The notes under the pieces: generated by a model | The model's database searches: none | The model's input: the letters and a program-made list of their open reading frames with translations, nothing else | What the model was told of the DNA's origin: nothing | Made by a program: the position numbers and the translations under genes | In this document: positions 18,394-27,708 of the stretch, one piece after another | Layout: every line of letters begins with the position of its first letter | Numbering within the stretch: the first letter of the stretch is position 1 | Origin: Mycobacterium sp. | Lineage (GTDB): Bacteria > Actinomycetota > Actinomycetes > Mycobacteriales > Mycobacteriaceae | Length of the DNA stretch: 32,866 bases | Assembly: GCA_025963385.1 (NCBI GenBank) | Contig: JAOPUT010000098.1 | Span: forward strand, 1 to 32,866 | Direction: 5' to 3'

Positions 18394-18891
18394 ATGTCCC
18401 TGCCCACCGTCGACGGATTGCACTTCGTCACCGTCGGCCAGCACGACGAGCTGGCCGAGCCGCTGCTGGCCGAGCTCGCCGTCGAGTACGCCACCCGTTA
18501 CGGCGGCACGCCCGACGGCGTTGGCAAGTGGTTGCGCGGATACCCGGCCGATGAGTTCGAGGCGCCGGGAGGCGGGATGCTCATCGGTCTGCTGGATGGC
18601 CGGCCCGTCACCGGAGGTGCCTTCCGTCGCTTCGACGAGCAGACCGCCGAACTCAAACGCATCTGGACCGACAGCAGGCACCGGAGGCGCGGACTGGCGC
18701 GGGCGCTCCTCGGCGAGCTCGAGGCGGAGATCGCGAGGGCCGGTTACCGCCGGGTCTACCTGACCACGGGGGATCGGCAGCCCGAGGCCGAGGCGCTGTA
18801 CCTCGCAACCGGGTACACCAAGCTCACCGACCCGCTGCCCGCCGAGGGCGAGGTCTACCCGATGGCATTCCTCAAGGAGCTGCAGTCATGA
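18394..18891 (+). CDS. GNAT-family N-acetyltransferase
   Basis: A 165-residue acetyltransferase. The acetyl-CoA pyrophosphate loop is RHRRRGLARALL, preceded by the LKRIWTD strand, and the motif-B region is EALYLATGYTKL. The acceptor substrate is unknown. I chose the ATG at 18394. Just upstream is GAGGTG, too close to be a good ribosome site, and GACATT lies 6 nt away, so the message may be leaderless. Its stop overlaps the LLM monooxygenase ATG in ATGA, making a two-gene operon divergent from the SDR. Confidence 0.86.
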   Translation: MSLPTVDGLHFVTVGQHDELAEPLLAELAVEYATRYGGTPDGVGKWLRGYPADEFEAPGGGMLIGLLDGRPVTGGAFRRFDEQTAELKRIWTDSRHRRRGLARALLGELEAEIARAGYRRVYLTTGDRQPEAEALYLATGYTKLTDPLPAEGEVYPMAFLKELQS

Positions 18892-20009
18892 ACGTGCCGT
18901 TGTCCATCCTCGACCTCGCCCCGATCAGCGAGGGCAGCGACGCCGCGACGGCGCTGCGCAACACCGTCGACCTGGCGCAGCACGCCGAGAGGTGGGGGTA
19001 CCGCCGTTACTGGCTGGCCGAGCACCACTTCGTCGCCGTCGCCAGCTCGTCGCCCGCGGTGCTGATCGGGCAGCTGGCTGCGGCGACCGAGCGGATCCAG
19101 GTCGGGGCGGCCGCCGTCCAGCTCGGCTACACCACCGCCGTCGCCGTGGTGGAGAGCTTCGGCATCCTCGACGCCCTGCATCCCGGCCGCATCGACCTCG
19201 GGGTGGGCCGCTCTGGCCAACGCAGGCGGGAAGACGGCACGGCCAAGCCGGACCGGCCGAAGTCACCGCCGCGGACCTGGCACGAGGTCGACGGCGTCGT
19301 CATCCCCGCGCCGTTCGACCTCAGCACCCTGTTGGGCAATCCGCGACTGAAGGCGAGGATGTCGGTGCTCCAGCAGCCGGACGCCACCTCGCCCGACTTC
19401 GGTGACCAGGTAGCGGACATCCTCGCGATGCTCGAGGGCACCTACCGGGTCGACGGGGTCGAGACTCACGTCACGCCGGGCGAACGGACGGCGTTGTGGC
19501 CGTGGGTGTTCGGCAGTAGCAAGGGGCAGAGCGCCCGCGTGGCCGCCAAGTTCGGGCTGCCGTTCGTCGCGAGCTATCACATCACGCCCGCCACCGCGCT
19601 GGAGGGGATCGACGTCTACCGCGACGGCTTCCAACCGTCGAAGGAGCTGTCCGAGCCCTACGTCGTGGTGTCGGCGGACGTCGTCGTGGCGGACGACACC
19701 GCCACGGCCAAGCACCTGGCCTCGACCTATGGACACTGGGTGCACGCCATCCGCGCGGGCGACGGTGCGGTGCCCTACCCGGATCCGGAGACCAGTCCGC
19801 CGCTGACCGCCGAGCAGGAGGCGGTGGTGAAGGACCGCACCGCAACGCAATTCGTCGGTGACCCCGACGAGGTGGCGCACCGGCTCGATGCCCTGCAACG
19901 CCTCAGCGGTGCCGACGAGCTCGTCATCACGTCCGTCACCCATCGCCATGCCGATCGGCTGCGCTCCCACGAGCTGATCGCCGAGCGCTGGGGGGCGCCG
20001 ACGGCGTAG
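18888..20009 (+). CDS. LLM-class flavin-dependent oxidoreductase (MsnO8-like)
   Basis: A 373-residue TIM-barrel protein of the bacterial luciferase-like family. The N-terminal LSILDLAPISEG and YWLAEHH segments and the DLGVGRSG strand are typical of the MsnO8 subgroup of FMN- (or F420-) using monooxygenases. The substrate is unknown. It is translationally coupled to the GNAT gene (ATGA), so the pair may act on one pathway. The C-terminal region VTHRHADRLRSHELIAERW is standard for the subgroup. Confidence 0.87.
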   Translation: MNVPLSILDLAPISEGSDAATALRNTVDLAQHAERWGYRRYWLAEHHFVAVASSSPAVLIGQLAAATERIQVGAAAVQLGYTTAVAVVESFGILDALHPGRIDLGVGRSGQRRREDGTAKPDRPKSPPRTWHEVDGVVIPAPFDLSTLLGNPRLKARMSVLQQPDATSPDFGDQVADILAMLEGTYRVDGVETHVTPGERTALWPWVFGSSKGQSARVAAKFGLPFVASYHITPATALEGIDVYRDGFQPSKELSEPYVVVSADVVVADDTATAKHLASTYGHWVHAIRAGDGAVPYPDPETSPPLTAEQEAVVKDRTATQFVGDPDEVAHRLDALQRLSGADELVITSVTHRHADRLRSHELIAERWGAPTA

Positions 20010-20014
20010 GCGGC

Positions 20015-20020
20015 TACTCT
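20015..20020 (+). promoter_or_regulatory. Putative leaderless -10 element before the small membrane protein
   Basis: TACTCT (TANNNT) is followed by exactly 6 nt and GTG at 20027. No Shine-Dalgarno sequence is present. The element sits in the 17-bp gap after the LLM gene. Confidence 0.55.
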
Positions 20021-20026
20021 CGAACG

Positions 20027-20317
20027 GTGCTGTCGGAGCTGACGGTGGGCTGGCTGCTCCTCGCCGCCGGTCTGGTGACCTTCGCCGGGGGAGTGGGACT
20101 GCGGTCCTACGTGGGCCGCAAGCCGAACGAGCGGGTCGGCCGAGTGCTGCGCAGGTTCAGGGAGTCCGCGGTGGGCGGTGTGCTCTACGGTCCCATCACG
20201 TCGGACGCGCGCGATCCCGAGGAACTCGATCAGACGATTCTGATGCCGACGATCGTCCTTGGGTGCGGCTTTATGCTGACCGCCATCTTCCTGATCGGCT
20301 ACAAGATCCTCACGTAG
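20027..20317 (+). CDS. Small two-helix membrane protein
   Basis: A 96-residue protein with hydrophobic segments at about 6-27 and 72-93. They are joined by a basic cytoplasmic-type loop (RKPNERVGRVLRRFRES) and a Gly-rich stretch with an acidic end (DARDPEELDQ). Both ends would lie on the same side. No family is recognised. It has its own putative leaderless start and overlaps the MBL gene tail by 8 bp in convergent orientation. Confidence 0.7.
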   Translation: MLSELTVGWLLLAAGLVTFAGGVGLRSYVGRKPNERVGRVLRRFRESAVGGVLYGPITSDARDPEELDQTILMPTIVLGCGFMLTAIFLIGYKILT

Positions 20318-21041
20318 CCGAGGCTTGCTCCGCCGCTTCCCTGATGGGGCCCTGCCAGACCGGGCCATGACCCGGCAGCAGGATCTCGGTGTCGAGCATC
20401 CCCAGTGCGGAAAGGCTCCTGACGCAGGCCGCCTGGTCGTGGTTGAACAGCCCCGGCAGCAGCTGCGGTCCGCGGTGCGTCGACACCGGGTGGCCGGTGA
20501 CGAGGGCGTCGCCGCTGACGAGCACGCCGTCGACCACGTACGAGCAGTGCCCGCCGGTGTGACCCGGCGTGGGGATCGCCATGGGGGTGCCGGGCAGTGC
20601 GGCCGCGACCTCCTCGGTGAGGGCATGTGCGGTGGGGATGCCATCGCGCGTCAGCGCACCGACGCGGGCGATGTTCAGCGACCAGCTCAGGTACCGCGGC
20701 AGCCAGGCCTTGGCGGCCAGGTCGAGCGGGGACACCTGTTCGAGATATTCGCGATGGGCGTGGCCGACCTCGCTGGCGTGGCAGAACACCGGCGTGCCAT
20801 GGGTTTTCGCGAACCAGATGGCAGTGCCGAAGTGGTCCACGTGGGCGTGCGTAAGCAGGATCGCGTGGATGTCGTCTATGCCGAACCCAAGTTCGCGGAC
20901 CGAGCCGAGGACTTCGTCGCGCTGACCAGGGAAGCCCGCGTCGATGAGCACCACACCATTGCCGTCGGTGACGAGCGTCCAGTTGACGAGGTCGGTGTGT
21001 GCGAAATGGACGGAGTCCGTGATGGCCGTCAGAGCCGCCAT
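20310..21041 (-). CDS. Metallo-beta-lactamase-fold hydrolase (Rv0406c-like)
   Basis: A 243-residue MBL-fold protein. The metal-binding signature LTHAHVDHFG gives His65, His67, Asp69 and His70, with later ligand regions at PTPGHTGGHCSY and LLPGHGPVW. Such proteins usually hydrolyse thioesters or other esters; the substrate is unknown. I chose the ATG at 21041 (MAALTAITDS) because longer in-frame starts run into the fgd1 coding region. It is divergent from fgd1 across 60 bp, as Rv0406c is in M. tuberculosis. Confidence 0.9.
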   Translation of the reverse strand: MAALTAITDSVHFAHTDLVNWTLVTDGNGVVLIDAGFPGQRDEVLGSVRELGFGIDDIHAILLTHAHVDHFGTAIWFAKTHGTPVFCHASEVGHAHREYLEQVSPLDLAAKAWLPRYLSWSLNIARVGALTRDGIPTAHALTEEVAAALPGTPMAIPTPGHTGGHCSYVVDGVLVSGDALVTGHPVSTHRGPQLLPGLFNHDQAACVRSLSALGMLDTEILLPGHGPVWQGPIREAAEQASAT

Positions 21042-21101
21042 GCGATGAGTGTATCGACAGGCGCGGGAATACCCCGCTCGGGCGGAGAGTAGAAACATAA
21101 C

Positions 21102-22112
21102 GTGGCTGAACTCAAGTTGGGATACAAGGCGTCGGCGGAGCAGTTCGCCCCTCGTGAGCTCGTGGAATTGGCCGTCGAGGCCGAGGCGCACGGCATGGAC
21201 AGCGCGACGGTCAGCGATCACTTTCAGCCGTGGCGGCACGAGGGTGGGCATGCGCCATTCTCGTTGGCCTGGATGACCGCGGTCGGTGAGCGCACCAAGC
21301 GATTGGTGCTCGGCACCTCGGTGCTCACCCCGACGTTCCGCTACAACCCCGCCGTGATCGCGCAGGCGTTCGCCACGATGGGCTGCCTGTACCCCGACCG
21401 CATCTTCCTCGGTGTGGGCACCGGGGAGTCGCTCAACGAGATCGCCACGGGTTACGAGGGCGAGTGGCCCGAGTTCAAGGAGCGCTACGCGCGGCTGCGG
21501 GAGGCGGTGCGGCTGATGCGTGAGCTGTGGCTCGGCGACCGCGTCGACTTCAACGGCGAGTACTACAAGACCAAGGGCGCCTCCATCTACGACGTGCCCG
21601 AGGGTGGCATCCCGATCTACATCGCGGCGGGCGGTCCTCAGGTGGCGAAGTATGCGGGCCGCGCCGGCGACGGGTTCATCTGTACGTCCGGCAAGGGCGA
21701 GGAGCTCTACAAGGACAAGCTGATCCCCGCGATGATCGAGGGCGCCGAGGCGGCGGGCAAGAACCCCGACGACGTCGACCGGATGATCGAGATCAAGATC
21801 TCCTACGACACCGATCCCGAGCTGGCGCTGGAGAACACCCGCTTCTGGGCGCCGTTGTCACTGACCGCCGAGCAGAAGACCAACATCCACGACCCGCTCG
21901 AGATGGAGAAGGCCGCCGACGAGTTGCCCATCGAGCAGGTGGCCAAGCGCTGGATCGTGGCGTCGGACCCCGACGAGGCGGTCGAGAAGGTCAAGGACTA
22001 CGTGGGCTATGGCCTCAATCACCTGGTGTTCCACGCCCCCGGCCACGATCAGCGCCGCTTCCTGGAGCTGTTCCAGCGCGACCTCGAGCCGCGGCTGCGC
22101 AAGCTCGGTTAA
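21102..22112 (+). CDS. fgd1: F420-dependent glucose-6-phosphate dehydrogenase
   Basis: This 336-residue enzyme oxidises glucose 6-phosphate to 6-phosphogluconolactone while reducing coenzyme F420. It is the main source of reduced F420 in mycobacteria. All residues I know from the M. tuberculosis enzyme are at identical positions: Asp39, His40, Trp44, Glu109, and the phosphate-binding Lys198, Lys259 and Arg283. The start is the GTG at 21102; the upstream GGAGAG is rather far. The stop overlaps that of the DUF732 gene in TTAA. In M. tuberculosis pta and ackA follow directly; here two leftward genes intervene. Confidence 0.97.
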   Translation: MAELKLGYKASAEQFAPRELVELAVEAEAHGMDSATVSDHFQPWRHEGGHAPFSLAWMTAVGERTKRLVLGTSVLTPTFRYNPAVIAQAFATMGCLYPDRIFLGVGTGESLNEIATGYEGEWPEFKERYARLREAVRLMRELWLGDRVDFNGEYYKTKGASIYDVPEGGIPIYIAAGGPQVAKYAGRAGDGFICTSGKGEELYKDKLIPAMIEGAEAAGKNPDDVDRMIEIKISYDTDPELALENTRFWAPLSLTAEQKTNIHDPLEMEKAADELPIEQVAKRWIVASDPDEAVEKVKDYVGYGLNHLVFHAPGHDQRRFLELFQRDLEPRLRKLG

Positions 22113-22432
22113 CGCGGGCAGTAGGCCGTTTCGGCTGCCTGCACCACCTTGGCCGCCTGATCGGGCTGCAGGGTGGGCATGCTTCTGATGAGCTGGGTGG
22201 CCAGCGATCGGGCTGAGTTGCCGCCGTGCAGCTGCCTGCAGATCGCGTGCGCGACCGCGATCATCGAGTCGTCGCCCTGGGGGCACTCGAAGGCAGTCTG
22301 ACCGCAGGGCAGGTCGTTGGCCTTCAGCTGTTCCAAATACTGCTGGTCGCCCGCGTCGGCGCGAGCGGGACCCGCGACGGCGAACCACACGGCGCTGCAC
22401 GCCACGACCATTGCCAGACAGAACCGCTGCAC
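22109..22432 (-). CDS. Secreted DUF732 protein
   Basis: A 107-residue exported protein with a signal peptide ending near AGPARA (residue 25) and a mature part of about 80 residues. The mature part has four Cys (CGQ, FECP, ICRQ, AYCPR) that can form two disulfides, and it has the helical DUF732 pattern common in mycobacteria (QYLEQL near the start, [11 protein letters not shown] in the middle). Function is unknown. It starts 4 bp after the BcsB-like gene stop, so the two are one operon. The GTG start is preceded by AAGGTGA. Confidence 0.85.
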   Translation of the reverse strand: MQRFCLAMVVACSAVWFAVAGPARADAGDQQYLEQLKANDLPCGQTAFECPQGDDSMIAVAHAICRQLHGGNSARSLATQLIRSMPTLQPDQAAKVVQAAETAYCPR

Positions 22433-22436
22433 GGGA

Positions 22437-24365
22437 TCACCTTAGATGAGCGCGTCGCCATCGCAGAAGCAGTGCGGCGACGACGGCCACCAGGGCCACG
22501 GCGCCCACCGCCATCGCGAGCCACGTCCACCAAGCCAAGTCGTCGCCCGCGGGAACCGCCGCGCCTGCCGCGGATCCGCCGTGGCGTACGGCCAGTTCGA
22601 CGGTTGTGCCTGCGACGCCCGTCGCCACCACGTCGCCGGCCAGGGAGCCCCACCGGCCGTTCAGACCGCGGATGTGGTCGAAGCTGCGGTCCAGCAGCGT
22701 GGTGCCCCCGGAGGTGTCGATGGCGAGGACCATGCGCCCGTCACTCGAGAACGCCTCGACGACTCCCACCGGACTGTTGAGGTCGATGCCGGTGACGGGT
22801 GCGCCGTTGACGTCGACGGCGGTGGTGCTCGTCATCAGCAAGGGGGGAAGCAGCCCCGCGCGCGCCAGTCTCCCTCCGTTCGCCGCGACCAGCAGACCGG
22901 ATCGGCGGGAGATCGCGGCGTCGAGCGTCGTCACGTTCGGCCGTAGTGTCACCGACGTCTGCTGCCCCAGCAGGTTGATCGCCTGCGCGGCCCAGCGGAT
23001 CTGATCGGTCTCGTCGAGCGCGACGTCGAACTCCGGCGTGAACGACATTGGCAGCACGGCGAATCCGCCCCCGTTGTCGCTGCCCGGGATGACGGTGACG
23101 GTCGACGCGGAGTCGACCGCGAACGTCATGTGGTCGAAGGTGCCCGCACAGTCCCGCCGCGGAACATAGCGGACGTCCAGTGTCAGGCTGACGTTCGACG
23201 TGATCTGGCTTGCAGGCACGTCCGCGGTCAGATCGACGGCACCCGACTGGTCCAGCACGGCCGAAGCCAGGATCGCGCTGCCCGAGCGGATCAGCAGGGA
23301 GGCGTCGGCATTGGTCACCGGGGTGTACTTGGCCTTCAGGTGAACCTTCGCGCCGTCTATCGGACCCATCGCGAAGGCCGCGGCGTCGAAACCGACGAAG
23401 AGGGTGCTGACGCCGAGCACCGAGGTCTCGGCCTTGACGCCCAAGTCGGCGAAGGACATCGTTTCGGTGGGCTTCGGCGGGCCCTGGTCCGACGAGGTCA
23501 CGACTGCCGACGGTGACTGGGCGAGGCCGAGTCGGCGATCGGTGAAGAGGTCCACCTGACGTAGCAGCTCGGCACCCTTGCCGGAGATGTTCAGGACCGC
23601 GGCCGGGGTGTCTGGATTCTGCACGACAAGTCCCGGCCGATCGCCCTCGACGATCGCAATCGTCCGCTGAGCTCCGACGGCGTCGCCTGCCGGCGCGGTG
23701 GCGGACGTGTCGACGTCGACGCGAATTGGCATGGGCCGGTAGAGATGGGTGAGCTCGGCGACCAGGACGAGTGCGGCCTGCTGCTGGTCGCGAGTCGGAC
23801 TCTGGCCGATCCAGACGGTGACGTGGTCGAGATAGCCCGGCAGGAAGTCGGCGACCGTCCGCGGGTTCGGCATCGGTCCCGAGTACGTGGTGGCCAGCTG
23901 GCTGACCGTCACCGAGGGAGGCTGCCTGCAGACCTCTGCCGCCCCGTCGCCGGCGTCCCTGATGACGAAGCTGAGCTTCGCGACGCCTGCCAGCACCTCA
24001 GCCGCCGAGACATCGAGCACGAAGGGCACGGTCGCGGCGTCGGGCGGAATCGGAATGCTGCCGAGCACCACACCGCGCGCGTCGCTGACGTCGACGCGAC
24101 CGGCTGCCTTCACGACCGGTCCGATCACTCCGGTCACGACGGTCGGTGAAACCCCTTGCGGTACCGGCACTCCCACCTCGGCGGGTTCATTGGCACCGAG
24201 GAGTTCCAGACGGTCCGACAGCCCGAGTTGGGTCCAGCCGATCGCGGGCGACGCCTCGTCATCTGCCCGCGCGACCGAGGCCGACGGGGTCGCGAGAACC
24301 GCCACGCAGGCGATTGCGATCAGGAGATGACCGAGTCGACTCAGTCGCCGGAGGAATTCGCCCAC
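22437..24365 (-). CDS. BcsB-like exported protein with C-terminal membrane anchor
   Basis: A 642-residue protein with a signal peptide cleaved near VARA (residue 34), a long all-beta external region, and one C-terminal helix (about 608-632) followed by RWRRAHLR. This plan and the alternation of jelly-roll-like and alpha/beta-like segments resemble BcsB, the periplasmic partner of cellulose synthase. A supporting detail is the segment near RDQQQAALVLVAELTHLYRPMP. Cysteines occur in EVCRQPP and RRDCAGT and could pair. No glycosyltransferase gene is nearby, so it is an orphan here. The GTG start lacks a clear Shine-Dalgarno sequence. The BcsB assignment is from overall architecture and is only moderately sure. 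Confidence 0.62.
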   Translation of the reverse strand: MGEFLRRLSRLGHLLIAIACVAVLATPSASVARADDEASPAIGWTQLGLSDRLELLGANEPAEVGVPVPQGVSPTVVTGVIGPVVKAAGRVDVSDARGVVLGSIPIPPDAATVPFVLDVSAAEVLAGVAKLSFVIRDAGDGAAEVCRQPPSVTVSQLATTYSGPMPNPRTVADFLPGYLDHVTVWIGQSPTRDQQQAALVLVAELTHLYRPMPIRVDVDTSATAPAGDAVGAQRTIAIVEGDRPGLVVQNPDTPAAVLNISGKGAELLRQVDLFTDRRLGLAQSPSAVVTSSDQGPPKPTETMSFADLGVKAETSVLGVSTLFVGFDAAAFAMGPIDGAKVHLKAKYTPVTNADASLLIRSGSAILASAVLDQSGAVDLTADVPASQITSNVSLTLDVRYVPRRDCAGTFDHMTFAVDSASTVTVIPGSDNGGGFAVLPMSFTPEFDVALDETDQIRWAAQAINLLGQQTSVTLRPNVTTLDAAISRRSGLLVAANGGRLARAGLLPPLLMTSTTAVDVNGAPVTGIDLNSPVGVVEAFSSDGRMVLAIDTSGGTTLLDRSFDHIRGLNGRWGSLAGDVVATGVAGTTVELAVRHGGSAAGAAVPAGDDLAWWTWLAMAVGAVALVAVVAALLLRWRRAHLR

Positions 24366-24475
24366 CGATACGTTGAAGATGACGCCACCTCGACCGTCAG
24401 ATGTCTGCTAGCAAACTCGAACCCTAGCCGGTGATGGCGGTGGCAGAGGTCAGTTGGATAAGGAAGGCTGTAGGC

Positions 24476-26563
24476 GTGTCCGAAAGTCGACGAACCGCGC
24501 CAGACATCTCCGCGATATACATCGCCTCGCCGGAAGGTGACACCGGAAAGTCGACCATCGCCCTCGGCATCCTGCATCGACTGGCGGCGAACGTCGCCAG
24601 AGTCGGCGTGTTTCGGCCGATTACGAGGATGGGCGAGGAGCGCGACTACATTCTCGAGTTGCTGATCTCGCACACCACTGCGGGGTTGACCTACGACGAA
24701 TGCGTCGGCGTCAGCTATCAACGGCTGCACGAGGACCCCGACTCCGCGCTCGCCGACATCGTCGACAGGTACCACCAGGTGGCCGACAAGTGTGACGCGG
24801 TCCTGATCGTCGGCAGCGACTACACCGACGTCGCGTCGCCGAGTGAGCTGTCGGTCAATGCGCGCATCGCCGTCAATCTCGGTGCCCCCATCGTGCTCGC
24901 CGTCCGTGCGGCCGACCGCACCCCCGATGAGGTCGCACACGTGGTCGAGCTGTGCCTGGCTGAGATCGCAAGCCAGCACGCGCACACCGCGGCGGTGGTC
25001 GCCAACCGCTGCGATCCGGCGGAGCTGACCGCGGTGGCCGAGGCGCTCAAGCGCGTCGCGCCGAAGAGCTACGTACTGCCCGAGGAGCCGGTGCTCGTCG
25101 CGCCGTCGGTGACCGATCTCAGGGACGCCGTCCACGGGACATTGGTGAGCGGTGACGAGGATCTGCTCCGTCGCGAGGCGCTCGAGGTGCTGGTCGCGGG
25201 TATGACGGCCGAGCACGTGCTCGAGCGATTGCGCGAGGGCATGGCCGTGATCACGCCGGGTGACCGCTCGGACGTAGTGCTCGCCGTTGCGAGTGCGCAT
25301 GCGGCGGAAGGCTTTCCGTCGTTGTCCTGCATGATCCTGAACGGTGGGTTGCCGTTGCACCCCTCGATCGCCGCACTGGTGGCCGGCCTCGGGCTTCGGC
25401 TTCCCGTGATCACGACCGACCTCGGCACCTTTGACACCGCGCGGGCGGCCGCTTCCGCACGAGGCCGTGTGACGACTCACTCCCAGCGCAAGATCGACAC
25501 CGCGCTGACGCTGATGGAGACCTACGTCGATACCGCGGATCTTCTTGCACAGCTGTCGATTTCGGTCCCTTCGGTGGTGACGCCCCAGATGTTCACCTAT
25601 CAGCTGCAGGAACGAGCCCGCTCCGACCGCAAGCGCATCGTGTTGCCCGAGGGCGACGACGACCGGATCCTCAGGGCGGCGGGCCGGCTGTTGCAGCGGT
25701 CGGTGGCCGACCTCACCATCCTCGGCGAGGAGCCTGCCGTGCGCGCCCGCGCGGCCGAACTCGGCGTGGATCTCTCGGCGGCCACCGTGCTCGACCCGAA
25801 TACCAGTGAGCTCTGCGACCGGTTCGCGGAGCAGTATGCCGAGCTGCGCAAGCGCAAGGGTGTCACGGTCGAACAGGCACGTGAAGTCATCCACGATGTC
25901 TCGTATTTCGGCACCATGCTGGTGCACAACGATATGGTCGACGGCATGGTCTCCGGTGCCAGGCACACGACGGCGCACACGGTGCGGCCCGCGTTCGAGA
26001 TCATCAAGACGCAGCCCGACGTGTCGACTGTCTCGAGCATCTTCCTGATGTGCCTCGCCGACAAGGTGCTCGCCTACGGCGACTGCGCCATCGTGCCGGA
26101 TCCGACCGCCGAGCAGCTCGCCGACATCGCGATCTCGTCGGCGCGCACCGCCGCGCAGTTCGGCATCGAGCCGCGGGTGGCCCTGCTGTCGTATTCGACC
26201 GGCACGTCAGGCACGGGTGCCGACGTCGACAAGGTCAGGGCGGCAACAGAATTGGTGCGCTCGCGGGAGCCCGACCTGCTGGTCGAGGGTCCCATCCAGT
26301 ACGACGCAGCGGTGGAGCCGTCGGTCGCGGCGACCAAGATGCCCGACTCGAAGGTGGCGGGGCGCGCGACCGTGCTGATCTTCCCCGACCTCAACACCGG
26401 CAACAACACCTACAAGGCGGTGCAGCGCAGTGCGGGGGCGATCGCGATCGGCCCGGTGCTGCAGGGGCTCAACAAGCCGGTGAACGATCTGTCCCGGGGT
26501 GCGCTCGTCGAGGACATCGTCAACACCGTGGCCATCACCGCGATTCAGGCGCAGGGCAAGTGA
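24476..26563 (+). CDS. pta: Phosphate acetyltransferase, long (DRTGG-containing) form
   Basis: A 695-residue enzyme converting acetyl-CoA and phosphate to acetyl phosphate. The N-terminal part is a P-loop dethiobiotin-synthetase-like domain ([10 protein letters not shown] near residue 17-26). A DRTGG-type middle domain follows, and the catalytic PTA_PTB domain starts about residue 375 ([15 protein letters not shown], then [13 protein letters not shown] and [14 protein letters not shown]). I chose the GTG at 24476 because AAGGAAGG lies 8 nt before it and the resulting N-terminus is close to that of M. tuberculosis Pta (Rv0408). An upstream GTG/ATG pair at 24431/24434 lacks a ribosome site. The stop overlaps ackA in GTGA. 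Confidence 0.95.
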   Translation: MSESRRTAPDISAIYIASPEGDTGKSTIALGILHRLAANVARVGVFRPITRMGEERDYILELLISHTTAGLTYDECVGVSYQRLHEDPDSALADIVDRYHQVADKCDAVLIVGSDYTDVASPSELSVNARIAVNLGAPIVLAVRAADRTPDEVAHVVELCLAEIASQHAHTAAVVANRCDPAELTAVAEALKRVAPKSYVLPEEPVLVAPSVTDLRDAVHGTLVSGDEDLLRREALEVLVAGMTAEHVLERLREGMAVITPGDRSDVVLAVASAHAAEGFPSLSCMILNGGLPLHPSIAALVAGLGLRLPVITTDLGTFDTARAAASARGRVTTHSQRKIDTALTLMETYVDTADLLAQLSISVPSVVTPQMFTYQLQERARSDRKRIVLPEGDDDRILRAAGRLLQRSVADLTILGEEPAVRARAAELGVDLSAATVLDPNTSELCDRFAEQYAELRKRKGVTVEQAREVIHDVSYFGTMLVHNDMVDGMVSGARHTTAHTVRPAFEIIKTQPDVSTVSSIFLMCLADKVLAYGDCAIVPDPTAEQLADIAISSARTAAQFGIEPRVALLSYSTGTSGTGADVDKVRAATELVRSREPDLLVEGPIQYDAAVEPSVAATKMPDSKVAGRATVLIFPDLNTGNNTYKAVQRSAGAIAIGPVLQGLNKPVNDLSRGALVEDIVNTVAITAIQAQGK

Positions 26564-27708
26564 GCGCACCGGACACCGTGCTGGTGTTGAACTGCGGCTC
26601 GTCGTCGTTGAAATATGCCGTCGTAGAGCCGCATTCGGGCAGCCAGCTCGCGCATGGGATCATCGAGCGAATCGGTGCAGGGCCCGTTGCCGATCACGAA
26701 GCCGCTTTGCGCAAGGCTTTCGACGAATTGGCAGGGGCGGGGCTCGAACTCGACTCGCTCGGATTGGTGGCCGTCGGGCATCGCGTCGTGCACGGTGGCC
26801 CCGACCTGTACCGGCCGACGGTCGTCGACGATGCGCTGATCGCCAGCCTCGAGGCGTTGGCGCCGCTGGCACCGCTGCACAATCCGCCCGCGCTCCTGGG
26901 CATCGAGGTGGCCCGCCGGGTGCTGCCCGAGCTACCGCACGTCGTGGTGTTCGACACGGCATACTTTCACGACCTGCCCGCTGCCGCAGCCACCTACGCG
27001 ATACCGCGGGACGTCGCCGAGCAGTGGCACATCCGGCGTTATGGCTTCCATGGGACGTCACACCAGTACGTCAGTGAGCAGGCTGCCTTGTTCCTGCAGA
27101 CGCCGCTGGAATCGCTGAACCAGATCGTGCTGCATCTCGGCAATGGCGCGTCTGCCTCTGCGATCGTCGGCGGCAGGCCGCAGGACACCTCGATGGGGCT
27201 GACGCCGATGGAGGGACTGGTGATGGGCACCAGGTCGGGCGACATCGACCCCGGAGTCATCATGTACCTGAACCGGACGGCAGGCATGAGCATGCCCGAC
27301 GTGGAGACGATGCTCAACCGGCGGTCGGGGGTGCTTGGACTCGGGGGGGAGATCGACTTCCGCCAGATGCATCGCCGTATCGAATCGGGTGACGCAGAAG
27401 CACAATTGGCGTACGACGTCTACATTCACCGACTGCGCAAGTACATCGGCGCGTACCTGGCGCTCCTGGGCAATACCGACGTCATCACGTTCACGGCGGG
27501 CGTGGGGGAGAACGATGCCGCCGTCCGCAGAGACGCATTGAGCGGTCTCGCCCCGCTCGGCATCGAACTCGACGAGCACCTCAACGACAGCCCGGCCTGC
27601 TCGCCCCGGCGCATCTCGTTCGAAACGTCCCCGGTGACAGTGCTCGTCATTCCCACCGACGAGGAGCTCGCGATCGCGCGGGCCTGCGTGAGTGTCGTCG
27701 CCGCTTAG
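26560..27708 (+). CDS. ackA: Acetate kinase
   Basis: A 382-residue ASKHA-fold kinase interconverting acetyl phosphate and ADP with acetate and ATP. Motifs in order: [10 protein letters not shown] (N-terminal phosphate loop), [34 protein letters not shown] and FTAGVGEN. With pta it forms the reversible acetate pathway, and the GTG start inside the pta stop (GTGA) implies coupled translation. Length matches Rv0409. Its TAG overlaps the stop of the convergent DUF222 gene in TTAG. Confidence 0.96.
   Translation: MSAPDTVLVLNCGSSSLKYAVVEPHSGSQLAHGIIERIGAGPVADHEAALRKAFDELAGAGLELDSLGLVAVGHRVVHGGPDLYRPTVVDDALIASLEALAPLAPLHNPPALLGIEVARRVLPELPHVVVFDTAYFHDLPAAAATYAIPRDVAEQWHIRRYGFHGTSHQYVSEQAALFLQTPLESLNQIVLHLGNGASASAIVGGRPQDTSMGLTPMEGLVMGTRSGDIDPGVIMYLNRTAGMSMPDVETMLNRRSGVLGLGGEIDFRQMHRRIESGDAEAQLAYDVYIHRLRKYIGAYLALLGNTDVITFTAGVGENDAAVRRDALSGLAPLGIELDEHLNDSPACSPRRISFETSPVTVLVIPTDEELAIARACVSVVAA

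Noticed and set aside
24341..25978. A 545-codon minus-strand frame opposite pta
   Set aside because: Antisense to conserved pta; rich in Arg, His and Asp with no family resemblance.
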